The notes under the pieces are model-generated. The model did not search any database. It had not been told where the DNA came from and saw only the letters and a program-made list of their open reading frames with translations. DNA of 64,000 bases from Adiantum capillus-veneris (Eukaryota; Streptophyta; Polypodiopsida; Polypodiales; Pteridaceae). Shown here one piece after another: positions 1-11,800 of the stretch (position 1 is the first letter of the stretch; every line of letters begins with the position of its first letter). A program made the translations under genes and the position numbers. The stretch lies in the NCBI GenBank assembly GCA_014529385.2, contig CM043968.1:10241648-10305647 (forward strand), written 5' to 3'.

Positions 1-692
1 CCAAGTTGTACATTGATGATTAGATGAGCCTAGATACTTGCAGCATGTTATACATTTTTTGGCCGGCCGCCCATTTTTAAAAGCCCTTGTATATAAGTCA
101 ATTCACAAGATGTGAAAGGGCATTCTTAGAGAAGAGAGTGTGAGGGAGTGTGGAGAAGAAGAAGAGGAGTGGCTATGGAGCTTGTATCTTCCACATCATA
201 TGTAGTAGTCATTGGGATTAATGGAAGCTAAGTTCTCTCTACTTTCTCTTGTCTTTCAAGCTTATGTGTGTTAATGGTGTATGATTAGTGTTAATCTTCT
301 CTTCTCTCTCAAGTTTTCCCTCTTGTTTGAGCATTATTGCTTCACATGTGTGCTAGATTAGAGTGTGTGTGTGTACGTGGGTTGCATACCTTTCTCTCGT
401 TAGGCTTCTTTGTGTATGCTTAATGTGTGATTAGAGTGTGTGTGCTTGAGATTAGAGCAAAGGGATACACCATTGTCCGCATGATTAGAGAGTTAGAGTG
501 TAGATTGAGAGTGTGTGTGCATAGATCTTGCTTCATCGGCTTTCCCTCTTCTCCTCTCTTGCTTTACCCCTCTTCCTAGAGTCCTCATTCCATCACATTA
601 GGTGCATCCATGCCTCCATGCACTAGCCGGGTTCCGATCCACCGGATTGACATTATGTCGATGGGTTGTGCGCTGTGCTATGACCGCCAACA
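1..692 (+). mobile_element. 5' LTR (right part) of Asp-primed element E1
   Basis: The stretch ends in CA at 691-692, two bases before a perfect tRNA-Asp primer site, which is how a plant 5' LTR ends. A TATA-like TATATAA lies at about 90-96 and could be the LTR promoter. The rest is T- and TGTG-rich with no credible ORF. The left end of the LTR is probably outside the window, so its length is unknown. The primer-site boundary is seen directly; the promoter role is inferred. Confidence 0.72.
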
Positions 693-693
693 T

Positions 694-715
694 TGGCGCC
701 GTTGCCGGGGATCGA
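694..715 (+). other. Primer binding site, tRNA-Asp
   Basis: TGGCGCCGTTGCCGGGGAT and the next three bases match the complement of the plant tRNA-Asp 3' end over 22 nt, starting at the TGG that pairs with CCA. The site lies one base after the LTR-terminal CA. Asp primer sites are typical of plant Ty3/gypsy elements of the Tat/Athila/Ogre kind and their non-autonomous relatives. This base-perfect site sets the strand and the 5' LTR boundary of E1. Confidence 0.9.
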
Positions 716-2475
716 GCGCCTAAGCTAGAGGATCACCCATGTGATGGTTTGAGTTTCTATTTTTCATTAGGATTAGTTATTGGTGATGGTGAATGGTTGA
801 TTTGTGATGAGATTTTGTTAAAAAAATTGTGTGTAATTTGTATGTTTTTCTCTCTTTTTTCACTAATTATTCACTATTTTTCTTCTAATCCGCTAACAAT
901 TGGAGTGCTTTATATGTGTGTATGCCTAATTAGAGGCTTAAGCATCACTCTTTTGATAAGAAATTGCAAAAAAAATTGAGTGAAATCGAGTGATTTTTTA
1001 GTGTGTAATTAGGGATTTTTTCCTAATTAGGCTCTCTAATTACTCTCTAATCACACATGATTTTTGTGTTACACATAGCTAAATCATTGATTTGAAGTGT
1101 GATTATCATTCTTATGTGTTTAATTTGATTGAAAATGATGCTACACATGAGATTTTGTGCTTGATTGATTGTAGGTGAATTGCGGTTAAGCGGTTGCTAG
1201 TACACACACATGTGTGTAGGCGTCAATTGGAGTGGAAAATCGATGCGATGCTTATGTTATTGTGAGTGCATTAACCTATTCATTTTCTGATTTGATTTGC
1301 AATTTTGATTAAAGATAAATTTCACCAAAAAAATAGTGTAAATCTAAGTGCAATTAATGTGCCTATGTGTAGGCAAAGTGCACATTTTTTAGTGAAAATC
1401 ATGGTTTAATTGGTGCCAATTGGATTCATAAAAAGCATTGGATTTCTTGATGTTGTTATGATGATTATGGATCAGTTTTTTCATTGCTAAAATTGCGTCA
1501 AAATGCTGCCCAATTTTTGCTAGATTGTGTGTGCATTGATTAGAGATTAGTGCTTGATTATGCGTGTGTGTGCACACTTAATTGGGCTTGTAATTGATTA
1601 CAAATTGATGTGAAATTGGATGAATTGCAAAGTTCAAAGCATAATGATCAATTGTATATGCTTGATTTTTCTTAATTCTATTGCTAATTATGCTAATTTT
1701 TAGTCAAAATTAGGCAAAAAGAGAAGCAAAAATCGACCTAATTTGGATGCAAAATGCATAAAAATTTGATTTTGGGTGTGATTTTGAAGTGTTAATTGCA
1801 AAAAAATCTTCACCAAATTGAGAGCGTTCGCACTTCGCGACCTATTTTTAGCTTTGCATGCGCATAGGTCTTACTTCTCGGAACAGTGTGTGCATTTACT
1901 TAAATTGGATGTGTGTGCACTTACTTGATTTAGGTGTGTGTGCATTTACTTAAAGTAAGCGTGTGTGCACTTACTTGATTTAGGTGTGTGCATCATTTAA
2001 GAGGGGTGTATGCCTTCCTCAATTTGGGTGTGTGTAAAGTGTAGTGCACAAGCAAACAAAGGGGGTGGGAGGTTAAGCACATGTGCATGCTTGTTTTAAG
2101 GTGTGTGGAAAGGGAGTAAAGTCAACAAAAGACAAAGCATGTGAGGAAAGAATCTAGGTGAGAGAAAGAGAAACAAAGTCAACAAAGATAATAAAAAGAG
2201 TGTGTGCATGGGCGTCCGAATCTAAAAAAGCCAAAAAAAAAACTTTAAAAAAAAACTATTAAAAAACGATTTCTTTTTTTTCTTTCTTTCTTTCTTTGCT
2301 TCTCACACATATTCCATCACACGCCCCACACGCTCGACGCTCGCGCACATGTACACACGATTAGACACATTTAGAGCAGATACGTCTGAGAGTTAGGTTT
2401 TGCCAGATTTGAGTCCAATTGTACGCATAAAACTCGATATAGTGCAGATTTTGATTTTAGTCTACATTCGACGAG
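716..2475 (+). other. Long untranslated leader of E1
   Basis: About 1.75 kb of AT-rich and TGTG-rich sequence follows the primer site, with only short ORFs of low-complexity composition. It contains a short tandem repeat (1887-2000) and a T-rich tract near 2270-2300. Long leaders before the first ORF are common in large plant gypsy elements. I see no gene here. Confidence 0.5.
1887..2000 (+). repeat. Imperfect tandem repeat, GTGTGTGCA-TTACTT units
   Basis: The phrase GTGTGTGCAYTTACTT followed by a TTAAA- or GATTTAG-type tail recurs about four times at roughly 25-30 bp spacing. It sits in the E1 leader. Its function is unknown. Confidence 0.6.
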
Positions 2476-4974
2476 TTGACGAGGTTTAGAGGCCTATCAC
2501 ACGCCGAGAGTGCACATATGATGGCCATGACCACTTCGTGCTCTGAGTACACATTGCTCACACTTGTAGGCGAGCAAGGAGGCCGGCCCTTTTACATGGA
2601 CACATATGGACATTTCTTTGTCCAGTGCCGCGCCTCCTTTGGCCCCACACAGACCCTCCAGGTGGTGTGAGTCCTTCCCGATGACACGCGGGATGACACA
2701 TTTAGAGATGACTATCGCGCCACGTATGTGGTTGACCATTTGATTAGGCTAGAGGATATAGAGCTAGTACACGCAGATGATTGCCTTGAGGCCTTCGACC
2801 ATCCCGTGCAGGTTACATTACAGCGGGTAGGTCCTCAAGTGATCTATATAGATAGTGCTCAACGCATATATCGATTAGAGTGTCGCACTTCTAGTTGACG
2901 CCTATCCACAGATGTTATCACACTAGTTGGTGAGCCTAAAGACAGATGCTACATGAGCACCACAGGCACTGAGCTTTACTTTTTGACTTGTGGATTGTCG
3001 TACTATCCTAAACCGACCCAGCGCCCTACTTCGAGTAGGAGTGCCTCACTTCCTTTAGACACAATGCCACCACCCACATCACTCAGGAAATCACCGCCAG
3101 GATTCTCCTCACCTAGACTTGATTTGCCGCCAAGCGTTTCGAGCTATCATGAGTCTAGAGCGATGTACACGGCGATTGCCAGCACTTTGCGTACCACTCA
3201 GAGTGAGCCACAGATAGAGACCCAAAGCCTTTGAGACACGTACTTTAGAGAGTCTCAACCTCGACACCTTGCACCATCTAGAGACCCATGCCAACCTTTG
3301 ATGACACAGATTAGAGAGCATACGAGAGAGTCTATGACGACCACATCACCCCAGTCGAGAGCACCAGAGGTAGGGCCCGATAGATCACCCATTGTAGATA
3401 TGAGCGCCCCTAGACCACTGACCCCCACCCTTCAGAAACTGTCCGAGACCAGAGAGACTAGGGATAGCATGAGAGATATAGACGGTCAGATCTTGCATAT
3501 AGTAGGCCGATCTCCACGAGGGGTTGCATATTATGTTGACACTTATGATCACCCCTTTGTGAGGCTAGGCACCCCGCAGCGCATGATGTCTACACCTAGG
3601 CAGATTTTGAGAGCCTACCCACAAGACGATAGAGCACTTTTTATTGATGATCTTGGAGAGCAGTATCTCTTGATTGAGACCCTTGATTTTGATGACATTG
3701 AGTGAGCACACCCAGATGAAAACCTAGACACACAGACACATCCTAGGCTAGTGGAGCTTCAGAGAGTTGAGCAGACCGTGACCTATCTAGATGAGCTTGG
3801 TCGTAGGTACAGACTCCTGACGAGTGGTGGATCCAGAGATCCTTCAGCCCGCATTCTTGAATATTTGATAGGAGATGCACGTGAGCGAGTTTATAGGGAT
3901 GTCGATCATGCAGTATATGTTTTGACTATAGGTCTACCCTACTCCCCTCGACTTAGACAGGATGATTTTATGTTTACCCACGATGACCACGCTAGCTCCA
4001 CAGCTACTGAGAGCTCCGAGTCCTCGAGAGACACCACTAGAGAGATCACCTCCTAGGCTTCTTTTGTCACGTCGTATTCTACCACCTTGGGAGATGCCAG
4101 ATGAGGATGATAGTGTGCCACGAGAGATAGCTCCAGCACCTAGCCTGCCTCCACAGGTAGATCCCCTGAGACTAGAGCCCAGTCAGAGTATTGTCAGGGA
4201 GCCTACACCACCTACCACACTTATCCACGAGACTTCCAGCACACAGCGAGAGATCTCACAGAGTCATAGAGTGAGTGACTCCGACGGCTTTGTTATAGAT
4301 GAGACCACTCGACAGATTCTAGCTGGCCTTGAGCATCCTTGTTTAGATCTGTCGACCCCACAGAGGCCCTTAGAGATAGCTGTCAAGCTAGAGCCATCTA
4401 CAAGAGTAGATCCCCCTATGAGAGAAGATGCAGAGCTGATAGCATCGCTATCCCACTCTTTTATCTTGCATAGCGATGTCATAGACAGTGAGTCACAGAG
4501 AGAGTAGCCACCACATATAGATGTTGCCCTAGTGCCATCTACGAGTGCCGATTCATGATCAGATCATTCGATTGAGCAGAGACCAGCCATGAGCCGTACT
4601 TTTCTAGGTCAGGTTCCTAGAGACCACATCACTGACACCACAGAGATAGAGGTTACACCACAGATACATGGACGTACACGGACTAGAGTGACCTCTATTG
4701 ACACCCTATGTAGGGATGTGATAGAGCCTGCTAGACTTGTTTGGAAACCACGTATACAGGCATCTCAGCCATGTGTAGAGCCTTCTCTAGGCAGAGGCTC
4801 TGCGATGATGAGTAGTGCCATTGAGGAGCGACACATGATAGATCAGGCACGTAGCTCTCCATGTAGAGCCTCCATCCGTCAAATAAGTGCTTTCAAAAGG
4901 GTAAAACTCAAATTCATGTGGTTGAGGGAGACACTGAATCTCCAATATATTCTGTTGATGAGGAAATTTATTAG
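2476..4974 (+). pseudogene. Decayed single large ORF of E1, unknown protein
   Basis: I do not recognise this protein. Frame 1 reads as protein from 2476 to about 4000 and is cut only by stops at 2668, 2896, 3232 and 3703, all TGA. Coding character moves to frame 2 from about 4000 to 4900, then back to frame 1 with an acidic tail ending at 4974. Several segments share the look of strand-turn-strand motifs: RPFYMDTYGHFFV, QVIYIDSAQRIYRLE, VAYYVDTYDHPFVRL, RALFIDDLGEQYLLI and VTYLDELGRRYRLL. Between them lie Pro/Ser/Arg/Glu-rich linkers (about 2990-3230 and 4000-4500). There is no RT, integrase, protease or zinc-knuckle motif. Its place behind the Asp primer site suggests a gag-like or accessory product of a non-autonomous element. 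That it was coding is fairly sure; its function is unknown. Confidence 0.6.
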
Positions 4975-5333
4975 ATCAACTCTTTTCATGTTGTTTTTTT
5001 TTTTTAGTCAAAATAAATTGTACGGGTTATAGACACTGCCACAAAAATAAGTGGTAAGACCTCCCAATTTTTATCAGTTCTCAGCCCGTTTTTGTTGCAC
5101 TCTCATGAGGTTACTGGGTACACCTTAAACCCAAGGTTTGGCAGTGAACCAAAAACTCCATTTTTGGTAGCTAATGTTTTGACCTACACCCTATCTGTTC
5201 AAGGGGGGGTTACTGACCTAGCACCAGGTTATGGATAAACCAAAAATCCTTGGTTGTGAGAAAACCTAAAACTCACGGTTGACGAGTATACCAAAAACTC
5301 GAGGTATCATGAGTTGCTTGTCCAGTTCGGGCT
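4975..5333 (+). other. 3' untranslated part of E1
   Basis: This stretch lies between the end of the E1 ORF and the polypurine tract. It holds no ORF of note, but has several loosely repeated phrases built on CCAAAAACTC and CCAAGG. I see no gene. Confidence 0.4.
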
Positions 5334-5510
5334 TGAGGGGGGGATTGTTGGGTTCAAGCCCTTATTGGTCAGCCCGTGAGAACAAGTCTCAAGGCATGCA
5401 GGTATAGACCATTAGTTAGTTGAGTTTGCATGTGGAAAAAGGTGAGGTAGACATCATCTTTCAAAGGCTATGTAAAGGATTCCATTAATAAAAATTAGTG
5501 TAGCGTGTTC
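5334..5510 (+). mobile_element. Polypurine tract and start of E1 3' LTR, truncated
   Basis: A purine run (GAGGGGGGGA, about 5335-5344) is followed at 5346 by TGTTGGG, the usual arrangement of polypurine tract and TG-starting 3' LTR. With the primer site at 694 this gives an E1 internal region of about 4.65 kb. The LTR cannot be followed past about 5510, where the CT microsatellite and an unrelated element begin. No direct comparison with the 5' LTR is possible because only its right part is in the window. Confidence 0.5.
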
Positions 5511-5538
5511 TTTTGCTTTGGCTTGTGTCGAGATCTCT

Positions 5539-5539
<1 letters not shown>

Positions 5540-5604
<65 letters not shown>
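5540..5604. repeat. (CT)n microsatellite, about 65 nt
   Basis: An uninterrupted CT run marks the junction between the E1 3' LTR start and the inverted leader of the next element. Ser/Leu- or Arg/Glu-repeat ORFs across it are artefacts of the repeat. Confidence 0.95.
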
Positions 5605-5606
<2 letters not shown>

Positions 5607-6253
5607 CTTCTGCTGTGCTCAGCACCATGCCATGGCCCTTAGGTTGCATCCCCCATAGCCTCAAGTTCCAACACCGCCCACTACCTAGAGCCACGCGTGC
5701 ACAACAGAATTTCTAGAGTTGCGTGCACATGCATGCACTACCACTAGCCAGACTTTCTCGAGCCGCAATCACACACACTCACGCGTCCCTCTTCTGGGCC
5801 ACGCACACACGTAGATCCGCGTGCGCTATTAAGCCTAACCCTAATTACCGATAAACAAAAAAACATAGAACTAATAAAACACAAGAAATTAACCTAGTTG
5901 CCAATCTAGTCTAAACGCTAATTATAGAAATAACACAACAAAAACACAAAAACACAAAAATTACAAACACAACAGATTAACAGGAAAACACAAAAATTAA
6001 CTAATGATGCACTAGTTTAACAAAAAAACAAACAGAATCAACACAAAATTAACAAGAAACACAAGTAGATTAACATGCAAATTAGTGAAAACGCAAGCAA
6101 ATTAGTGAAAACGCAAGCAAAACAATGAAAACATGGGCAGATTAACAAAAAACACAAACACAACCACCATCCACACATTCCTCATGCACATACAAATGGA
6201 AAAAAAACTTCACGCAGCTACGAGAGAGTTCTCTTGAGCTTGGTGTAGGGCAT
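5605..6253 (-). other. Leader remnant of Asp-family element A
   Basis: On the minus strand this is the sequence after the primer site of LTR A. It matches, with divergence, the leader after LTR B on the plus strand (12788-13290), including the phrase CCCTACACCAAGCTC and the later runs of GTTAATCTGC-like words. It is noncoding. Element A is cut off at the CT repeat, so only its LTR and leader remain. Confidence 0.65.
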
Positions 6254-6272
6254 ATCCACGGAAACGGCCCCA
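6254..6272 (-). other. Degenerate tRNA-Asp primer site of element A
   Basis: Read on the minus strand it is TGGGGCCGTTTCCGTGGAT, three mismatches in 19 from the tRNA-Asp site at 694. It is four A/T bases from the LTR end at 6277. The same spacing is seen at LTR B and at the LTR ending at 8490. Confidence 0.75.
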
Positions 6273-6276
6273 AAAA

Positions 6277-6851
6277 TGTACGGTCTGCCGTATTGTCAAT
6301 GCAAGGGACTTGCCACATACACCGTGTGTGAGCCATGAAGGCTGCAAACACACAACAAACCGAAGAGAGAAAGCATCAAAGAGAACAATGGTGTGTCACT
6401 CATCGCTCTACGCTGCCGTGGGGAACGATCCTCACGTGATGAAGAAGAAGGAGCGTGTGTCACCGTCGCTCAACCACCTCGCCGCCGCAATGCTCGATCG
6501 CACACACTCTCTCTCTCGATCATACACACACACACACACACACACACACGCGCACTCAAGCACACAAAGGAGATGGAGAAGGAGATAGAGCAAGAGCAAT
6601 CTCTATAGCATGCACCCTCAAGAATGAGGAAATTAGGTCACAAACAGCCTTTTATATGGGTTTGGCCCATTCACACATGGGTGCCCACACTTGGCTGGTC
6701 AAAGTAAGATAACTGTCCAATAATATATGTGGTGTGCCTGTCATCGGCGATCATCGAAGCACCTATCTAAGCACCTAACGTGCAGATGTAAGACCGACAA
6801 GCCCAGCCTATGACTCTAACAAAGTAATGTGAGGTACGTCATTGGTTAACA
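6277..6851 (-). mobile_element. LTR A of the Asp-primed family (575 bp)
   Basis: On the minus strand it starts TGTTAACC at 6851 and ends TACA at 6277, followed by a four-base spacer and a tRNA-Asp-like primer site. It is the reverse complement of LTR B (12178-12764) along its whole length, including the CTCATTCTTGAGGGTGCATG phrase and the TATA region (CATATAAA, minus strand, about 6651-6658). A CA microsatellite (about 6527-6550) sits in the R/U5-like part. It is a 5' LTR whose internal region runs leftward. Confidence 0.88.
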
Positions 6852-6976
6852 CTGGATAATCCTATGGATGACATTGCAGATCATGTGTTGTTGTTCCTCT
6901 AGACTAGTGGCACTAGATGTGGAGCATACAACCTCTAACCAACCCACATGGTATGTGTAGCCCATGTATAGGTTGG

Positions 6977-7585
6977 TCAAAGTCTCCATGTGTAGGTCAT
7001 ATTCCCAATTTTGAGAAATACCCCATTTAGACTTGATGTACTAGAGGGTTTCCGTGAGGTGGATGCAATGTTGCTTCCCGTGTTTTGACTTTTAGTCACC
7101 TCTACCTTAGAGGCAACTTTGGAAGTTGGTAGCTTGATAGGGCCCTCATTAAGTGAGGTAGGTAGAATGTCCATGTGGACACTCTGAGGGAGTGTGGGGT
7201 CTACAGGAGATGTGAATGGTGACTCTACTTCCCCACCCCCTTCGTTCACTTCACTAGACCCAGGTTCAGAGCGCGTAGCTCTACTAAAAGTTTCCATCAA
7301 ATGGCTTAAAACACTAGTTCCAGGCTATTGGGCCCAGCTAGGTACGGTTTCATTTTTTCCCTTGGGGATTTGTGTAGGATGCTCTTCCATAATGTCATAG
7401 TCAGAGGAAGAGTCGCTAGCCGCTATGTTTGGGTCTTGGGTTGCACTACCTTGGGTCCCTGCCAAGGGTCTAGACCCTAGATAGTGAGTACCTATGTAAA
7501 TCAAAGCACTAGCTAGTTGTTCGGACTCTATCACATGACCAGAGCATAGATGCATGTGCCTTTGGTACCCTACAAGCGTCGGCAA
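6977..7585 (-). pseudogene. Protease-upstream polyprotein fragment, gypsy-like
   Basis: One minus-strand frame is open apart from an in-frame TAG near 7325. Its beginning (residues such as GTQGSATQDPNIAASDSSSDY) is clearly related to the start of the plus-strand ORF at 13874, which leads into a retropepsin-like domain. The downstream part here is Ser/Pro/Glu-rich and lacks the protease motif. It is therefore a truncated relative, 3' incomplete, lying just upstream of LTR A in the same orientation. Its role is linker or capsid-protease boundary at best. Confidence 0.5.
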
Positions 7586-8466
7586 GCACCCTCAAAGGTT
7601 ACACGCTTTGTTTTGTGGGTGTTTTGCACCCCGTTTTTTACTTGATTTTTCTTTTTCTTTTTCTTTTTTTGAGGTTAGACAAGTGGATTGGGGCATGTGA
7701 TAGCTGGAAACGAGCGTATTGTTTAGGAGATCTAGGCGCACTTTAGAGAACAGTGTTTGACTATCGAAAGCTCCCAAAGTCCCTAAAATAGTCAATTTCT
7801 CCTAGTTTTTACTTAGGCGCATGGCTTAAAATAGAAAGTTGAAGGGTGACTTGTGGAGGGAAAGGTGAAGACTTTGTCCAACATGCCTTCTCCTTTCACT
7901 TGAGGACTAGCCTATATATAGTGAATAGCACTTCCCTTTATATCATAAGACCAAGCTCAAGCTCAAGCTCAAGCTCATGCTCAAGCTCAATTGGGGGTTT
8001 TTTCACACAAAAGATCATGTGCGTGAAAACCCACCGACTAGTAAATCATTTTTTTTGAGAGTTTACGTTTTTTGTTTTTTATTTTTTATTTTTGGATTTT
8101 TTTTTTAGTGGATAATGTTGTGAAATGTGCACCACACAAATCTGTGCAGAACTACACAGAAAACGAAATGTACAGAAAGCAAAACAGAGCTTGAACAAAA
8201 CCTGCAAAGGAACAAAACAGAGCTGAAATAGAGCAAAATGTGCAGGAAACAAAATAGAGCTCAAATAGAACCAGAACTTGACTGTGAGTTGAAATGTGTA
8301 GGAGACAAAATGTGTTGTATCGTGTTGTGTAGATCTCAAAACTGAACCAGATCTGTGCATACACAAACTTGTACATGCCCGCAGAACTCTCTCTTTTTCT
8401 TCCTACATAAGCATGAAGACTCCACGGGGTAGCACAGAGTGCTTCCCAGAGCTTGGTGCAGGGCAA
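7586..8466. other. Noncoding stretch with CAAGCT repeat and leader remnant
   Basis: No credible gene. 7620-7700 resembles 13740-13810 in inverted orientation, so the left part is the upstream continuation of the fragment at 6977-7585. 7952-7991 is a hexamer repeat of CAAGCT. From about 8060 to 8466 the minus strand looks like a diverged leader of the LTR that ends at 8490. Confidence 0.4.
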
Positions 8467-8872
8467 CTCCTTGGAAACGGTGCCAAAAATGTGCGTGTGT
8501 ACCGCACATGTCGGAGCTAGGGACTTGCTGAGCACCGTGTGCAAGCCACGGAGGCTGCAAGCACACAACCAGATAACCTAGCAAGCTCACGGATAGCAGG
8601 GGTGTGCCACTCACCTCTCTACGCTTGCCGCCGTGAAGTATTCCTCGCCGTGAAGAAGAGGGAGCCGCCACCATACTGTGCTCAACCGTAGGTGCTATCG
8701 CAATGCTCGATCACACACACACACACAAACCTGTGAACACACAATGGAGATGGAGATGGAGATAGAGCAAGAGCAGTTCTTCTATTGCACACTGAGAGAA
8801 TGAGAGGATTCTAGGTTTAGTTGACTTTTATATGGGTTGACCCATTCACACTTGGGTGCCCATACTTGGCCA
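8467..8872 (-). mobile_element. LTR E of the Asp family, truncated, with primer site
   Basis: On the minus strand the LTR ends at 8490, followed by four bases and a degenerate tRNA-Asp site (8467-8485, TGGCACCGTTTCCAAGGAG). Inside, it shares the TATA area (TATATGGG, plus-strand reading, near 8830) and the GAGATAGAGCAAGAGCA segment with LTRs A and B. It stops at about 8872, where the end of a gag reading frame begins, so the first part of U3 is missing. This looks like a deletion that fused gag to an LTR. Confidence 0.75.
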
Positions 8873-8873
8873 A

Positions 8874-11800
8874 TTATTTTTTAGGTGAGTTCTCGTTGTG
8901 CTGACATCCGCTCGTGGCGAGCTGCCAACATCTCTCCATAGGTACCTCTGAACCTTGATCTCCGTAATACAATTGCAATTCAAGGCTCATTTGTGACCTT
9001 GCTTCAAACTCTTCTATGGGAGTAGAGGGTAATGTTTCACTACCTTCCTTAGCATCTCTAACTGCTCTCCAAAAATCCTCTGGCCATCGATCCTCTACTA
9101 TCGGTTCATACGGGGGGAAATCCCTAAACGATTCATCCATAGTATTAGGAGAAATCCTTGGATCCTCTAGCTCTAGCCTAGTTTCTGGCTCCTTACTTCG
9201 TGGCCTAGGTTTCTCTAGATATTCTACCTCTTCCATTCTAGGTTCTTCATGCCTTGAACGCTTTGGTACTGGTGGTGATGATGGTGTTGGGATGACTACC
9301 TCTTCTCTAGGATTCACAACTAGAGGCTCTAGCAAGGCTTGGGCTGCTTGCACCATTTTTTGACATATTTCTAGCCTCTGTTTTTCTATCCGCATATGGG
9401 TAAGTCATCCATCTTTGTGCTTTTGTTTGGTTTGTCTGGAGCCTAGCCTCCTAAGCTTGTAGGGGGAATCCATTTGCTCGTACAATTTCTCTACCAGAAT
9501 TGATCCTCCTGAACTTGCGCTTGTTTGCTCTTCTACCGCTATTGGCTCTGGTGGGGTAGGAAGAACTTCTTCCACCCGTGGCGTGGTTCTTGCCTCTTGC
9601 TGCTTAAGATTTTCCTTTGTTTGATTAAGCTCCTCAGCTAGGTTTTTTTTTTTTGGCGATCTTTCCTAGATTTCATCCTTATTTTCCTAGCCTTCCACGT
9701 ATTTCTATGGCTTCTCATTCCTTGACTAGGTGTCTCTTCCCTAGGGGATTCTTCACTTTTTTCTTCCACCGCTTTTGAGCTTGTGCTTTTGTTACTAGTT
9801 GGGCCGGTATTATCTTTTTGTTCTCTAAGCCACTTGTAGACGGAATAGCCTCTGCAATATTCAAAGTAGCTTTTTCTCTTGGATCCGTGTGCTTAGGATA
9901 ATCTGCAATCATATGGGTGACCTCACAATCTAAGCAGTAGGAATTTATTCTCATGATTTCCTTGTGAGGACAATATTTCATCAAATGGTCGCCTCCGCAC
10001 TTGTAACAAGGTCCTCTTACTGGTGGGGATGCCCCTTGCATTGGCCTTTGTGCAGAAGTAGGTTTTGGTCTCATGAATCCGCAATTTTCTATGAATAGCA
10101 ATGTGTGTTCATCCATTTGGTACCTACCTTCTCCTGTTGTAGTTATCTCAAATGGCTCTATAGGACTATTTATACTCCAAGGTTCTGGCATGAAACATTC
10201 TTTGGAGGAATGACATCCATGACAGGAATGACCTCCACTCGGCTCCTTGTAGTATGCCAGACCATGCACTAATGCCTACTCATCTGCTTCTTCCATTGTT
10301 GGCATGTATCTTACTGCAACAGGCCTTGCTCTTGGTAAGGGAGGTTTTTGCTCTAATACCAGATGTGGCCTCTCTATCTTTGCTAGTCTTGGTAGGTTTC
10401 CAACTACATACCTTGGTGGTGATGGTGGTGGTGCGTGAGATTGTGCTACTTGGGCTTGTGGCATATATTGTCGCTCTCTTACATACCCCTTGTTGTAATA
10501 GCACTCCTCGGTCATATGGTTTGTCCACTTTTACTCTATGGCACAGCACTTTGGCAGTCTCAAAGGTGGTTGAGGAAGTGTCAGACACTAGTGTGAGAGG
10601 TGATCACCTCCACACGTATAACATCTCTTTGGTTGTCTAGGAAGGCGTTGCATCCTTTTGACCACTTCCTCAATCAACTTCTCTTGGTTGATCGGTGTTT
10701 CTACTTTTGGTGTTGCTTTTGTGGTTCTAGTGGCACTGTTTTGGGAGGATGCATCATCATCTGTGTCTCTTGGATCCTCATTATTGTAAACCGCACAGTT
10801 GTCCACTAAGTATAGTGCCTCTTTCACTAACTCATTCAAGGTGGAACATAATTTCATATGCAAATCTTTCTGAAGGTCTGTATTTCAAAGCCCTTGGGTA
10901 AAAATTAGCATCATCCTTGACTGCATTGGTTGCTCTTCTTCTGGAGAGAATTTCACGTACCGCTTAAGTCTCAAGATTGCCTTTCTTATCGTTTCTCCTT
11001 CTTTTTGTTTGAACTTATGAATTTGCGAGACCGTATTGTGGGTAATTTCTCGTTGGGAAAATTTCTCTATGAATTCGTCAGACATTTCCTGGATTGTCAC
11101 AAAATCACATCTCTTGACCGAATCAAACCATGTAGCAACATTGTCTTCTAATACTAATTCAAATCTAGCAAACTGTGTAGAAAAATTGAAGACTTCCTCT
11201 GTGAAAATTACCCTCACAAAAGCCGCTACCTGATCCCTTGGATACCCTCCTCTTGAGTACTTTTTGTTGACCCATTTTTGGACTTGGGATGGCCTAATTC
11301 TTCTATGATCTATTACCCTCATCATTTGCTCTCCCAATCCTCCTGTCATTGCTACTCCTGGTATCAATCCTTGGATTGGATCCACTTCTCTGTCTTCTTC
11401 CAACCATAACATTTTTGTGGCTTAACAATGGGTCTTTCAAGCCCTGGAATTCTCTTGTCCATAGCTCTTTCAACAGGTGGTGTACCCATTGTCGCCCTAT
11501 TTGACACTTAAGCTCTACTCTCACCATGGTAATTGTATGATGGTGGTGGTTCTCATGGCCCTAACATGGCCGTATATCCACCTCTAATGTGGCTCCTCTC
11601 TGCTACATCATCTTGGTGAAACCAAGAGTTTAAAGACTACGAGTCTTCCATAGGCTCAACAGGTGTATGCATTGTATGCCTTGGCGACTCCATCACTCTT
11701 GTCCTTTCCATTTGGATCGTGATGATATACATATAATCTCCAAAAGGTTTAGTACTTCTACTGGGAGTAGGTCTAGATCCTGATCTAAATCCTGGAGCAA

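Noticed and set aside
2476-4056. TGA codons read through, recoded or corrected by RNA editing
   Set aside because: U-to-C editing in land plants is known for organelles; this is nuclear transposon DNA, and frame changes near 4000 and 4900 show plain decay.
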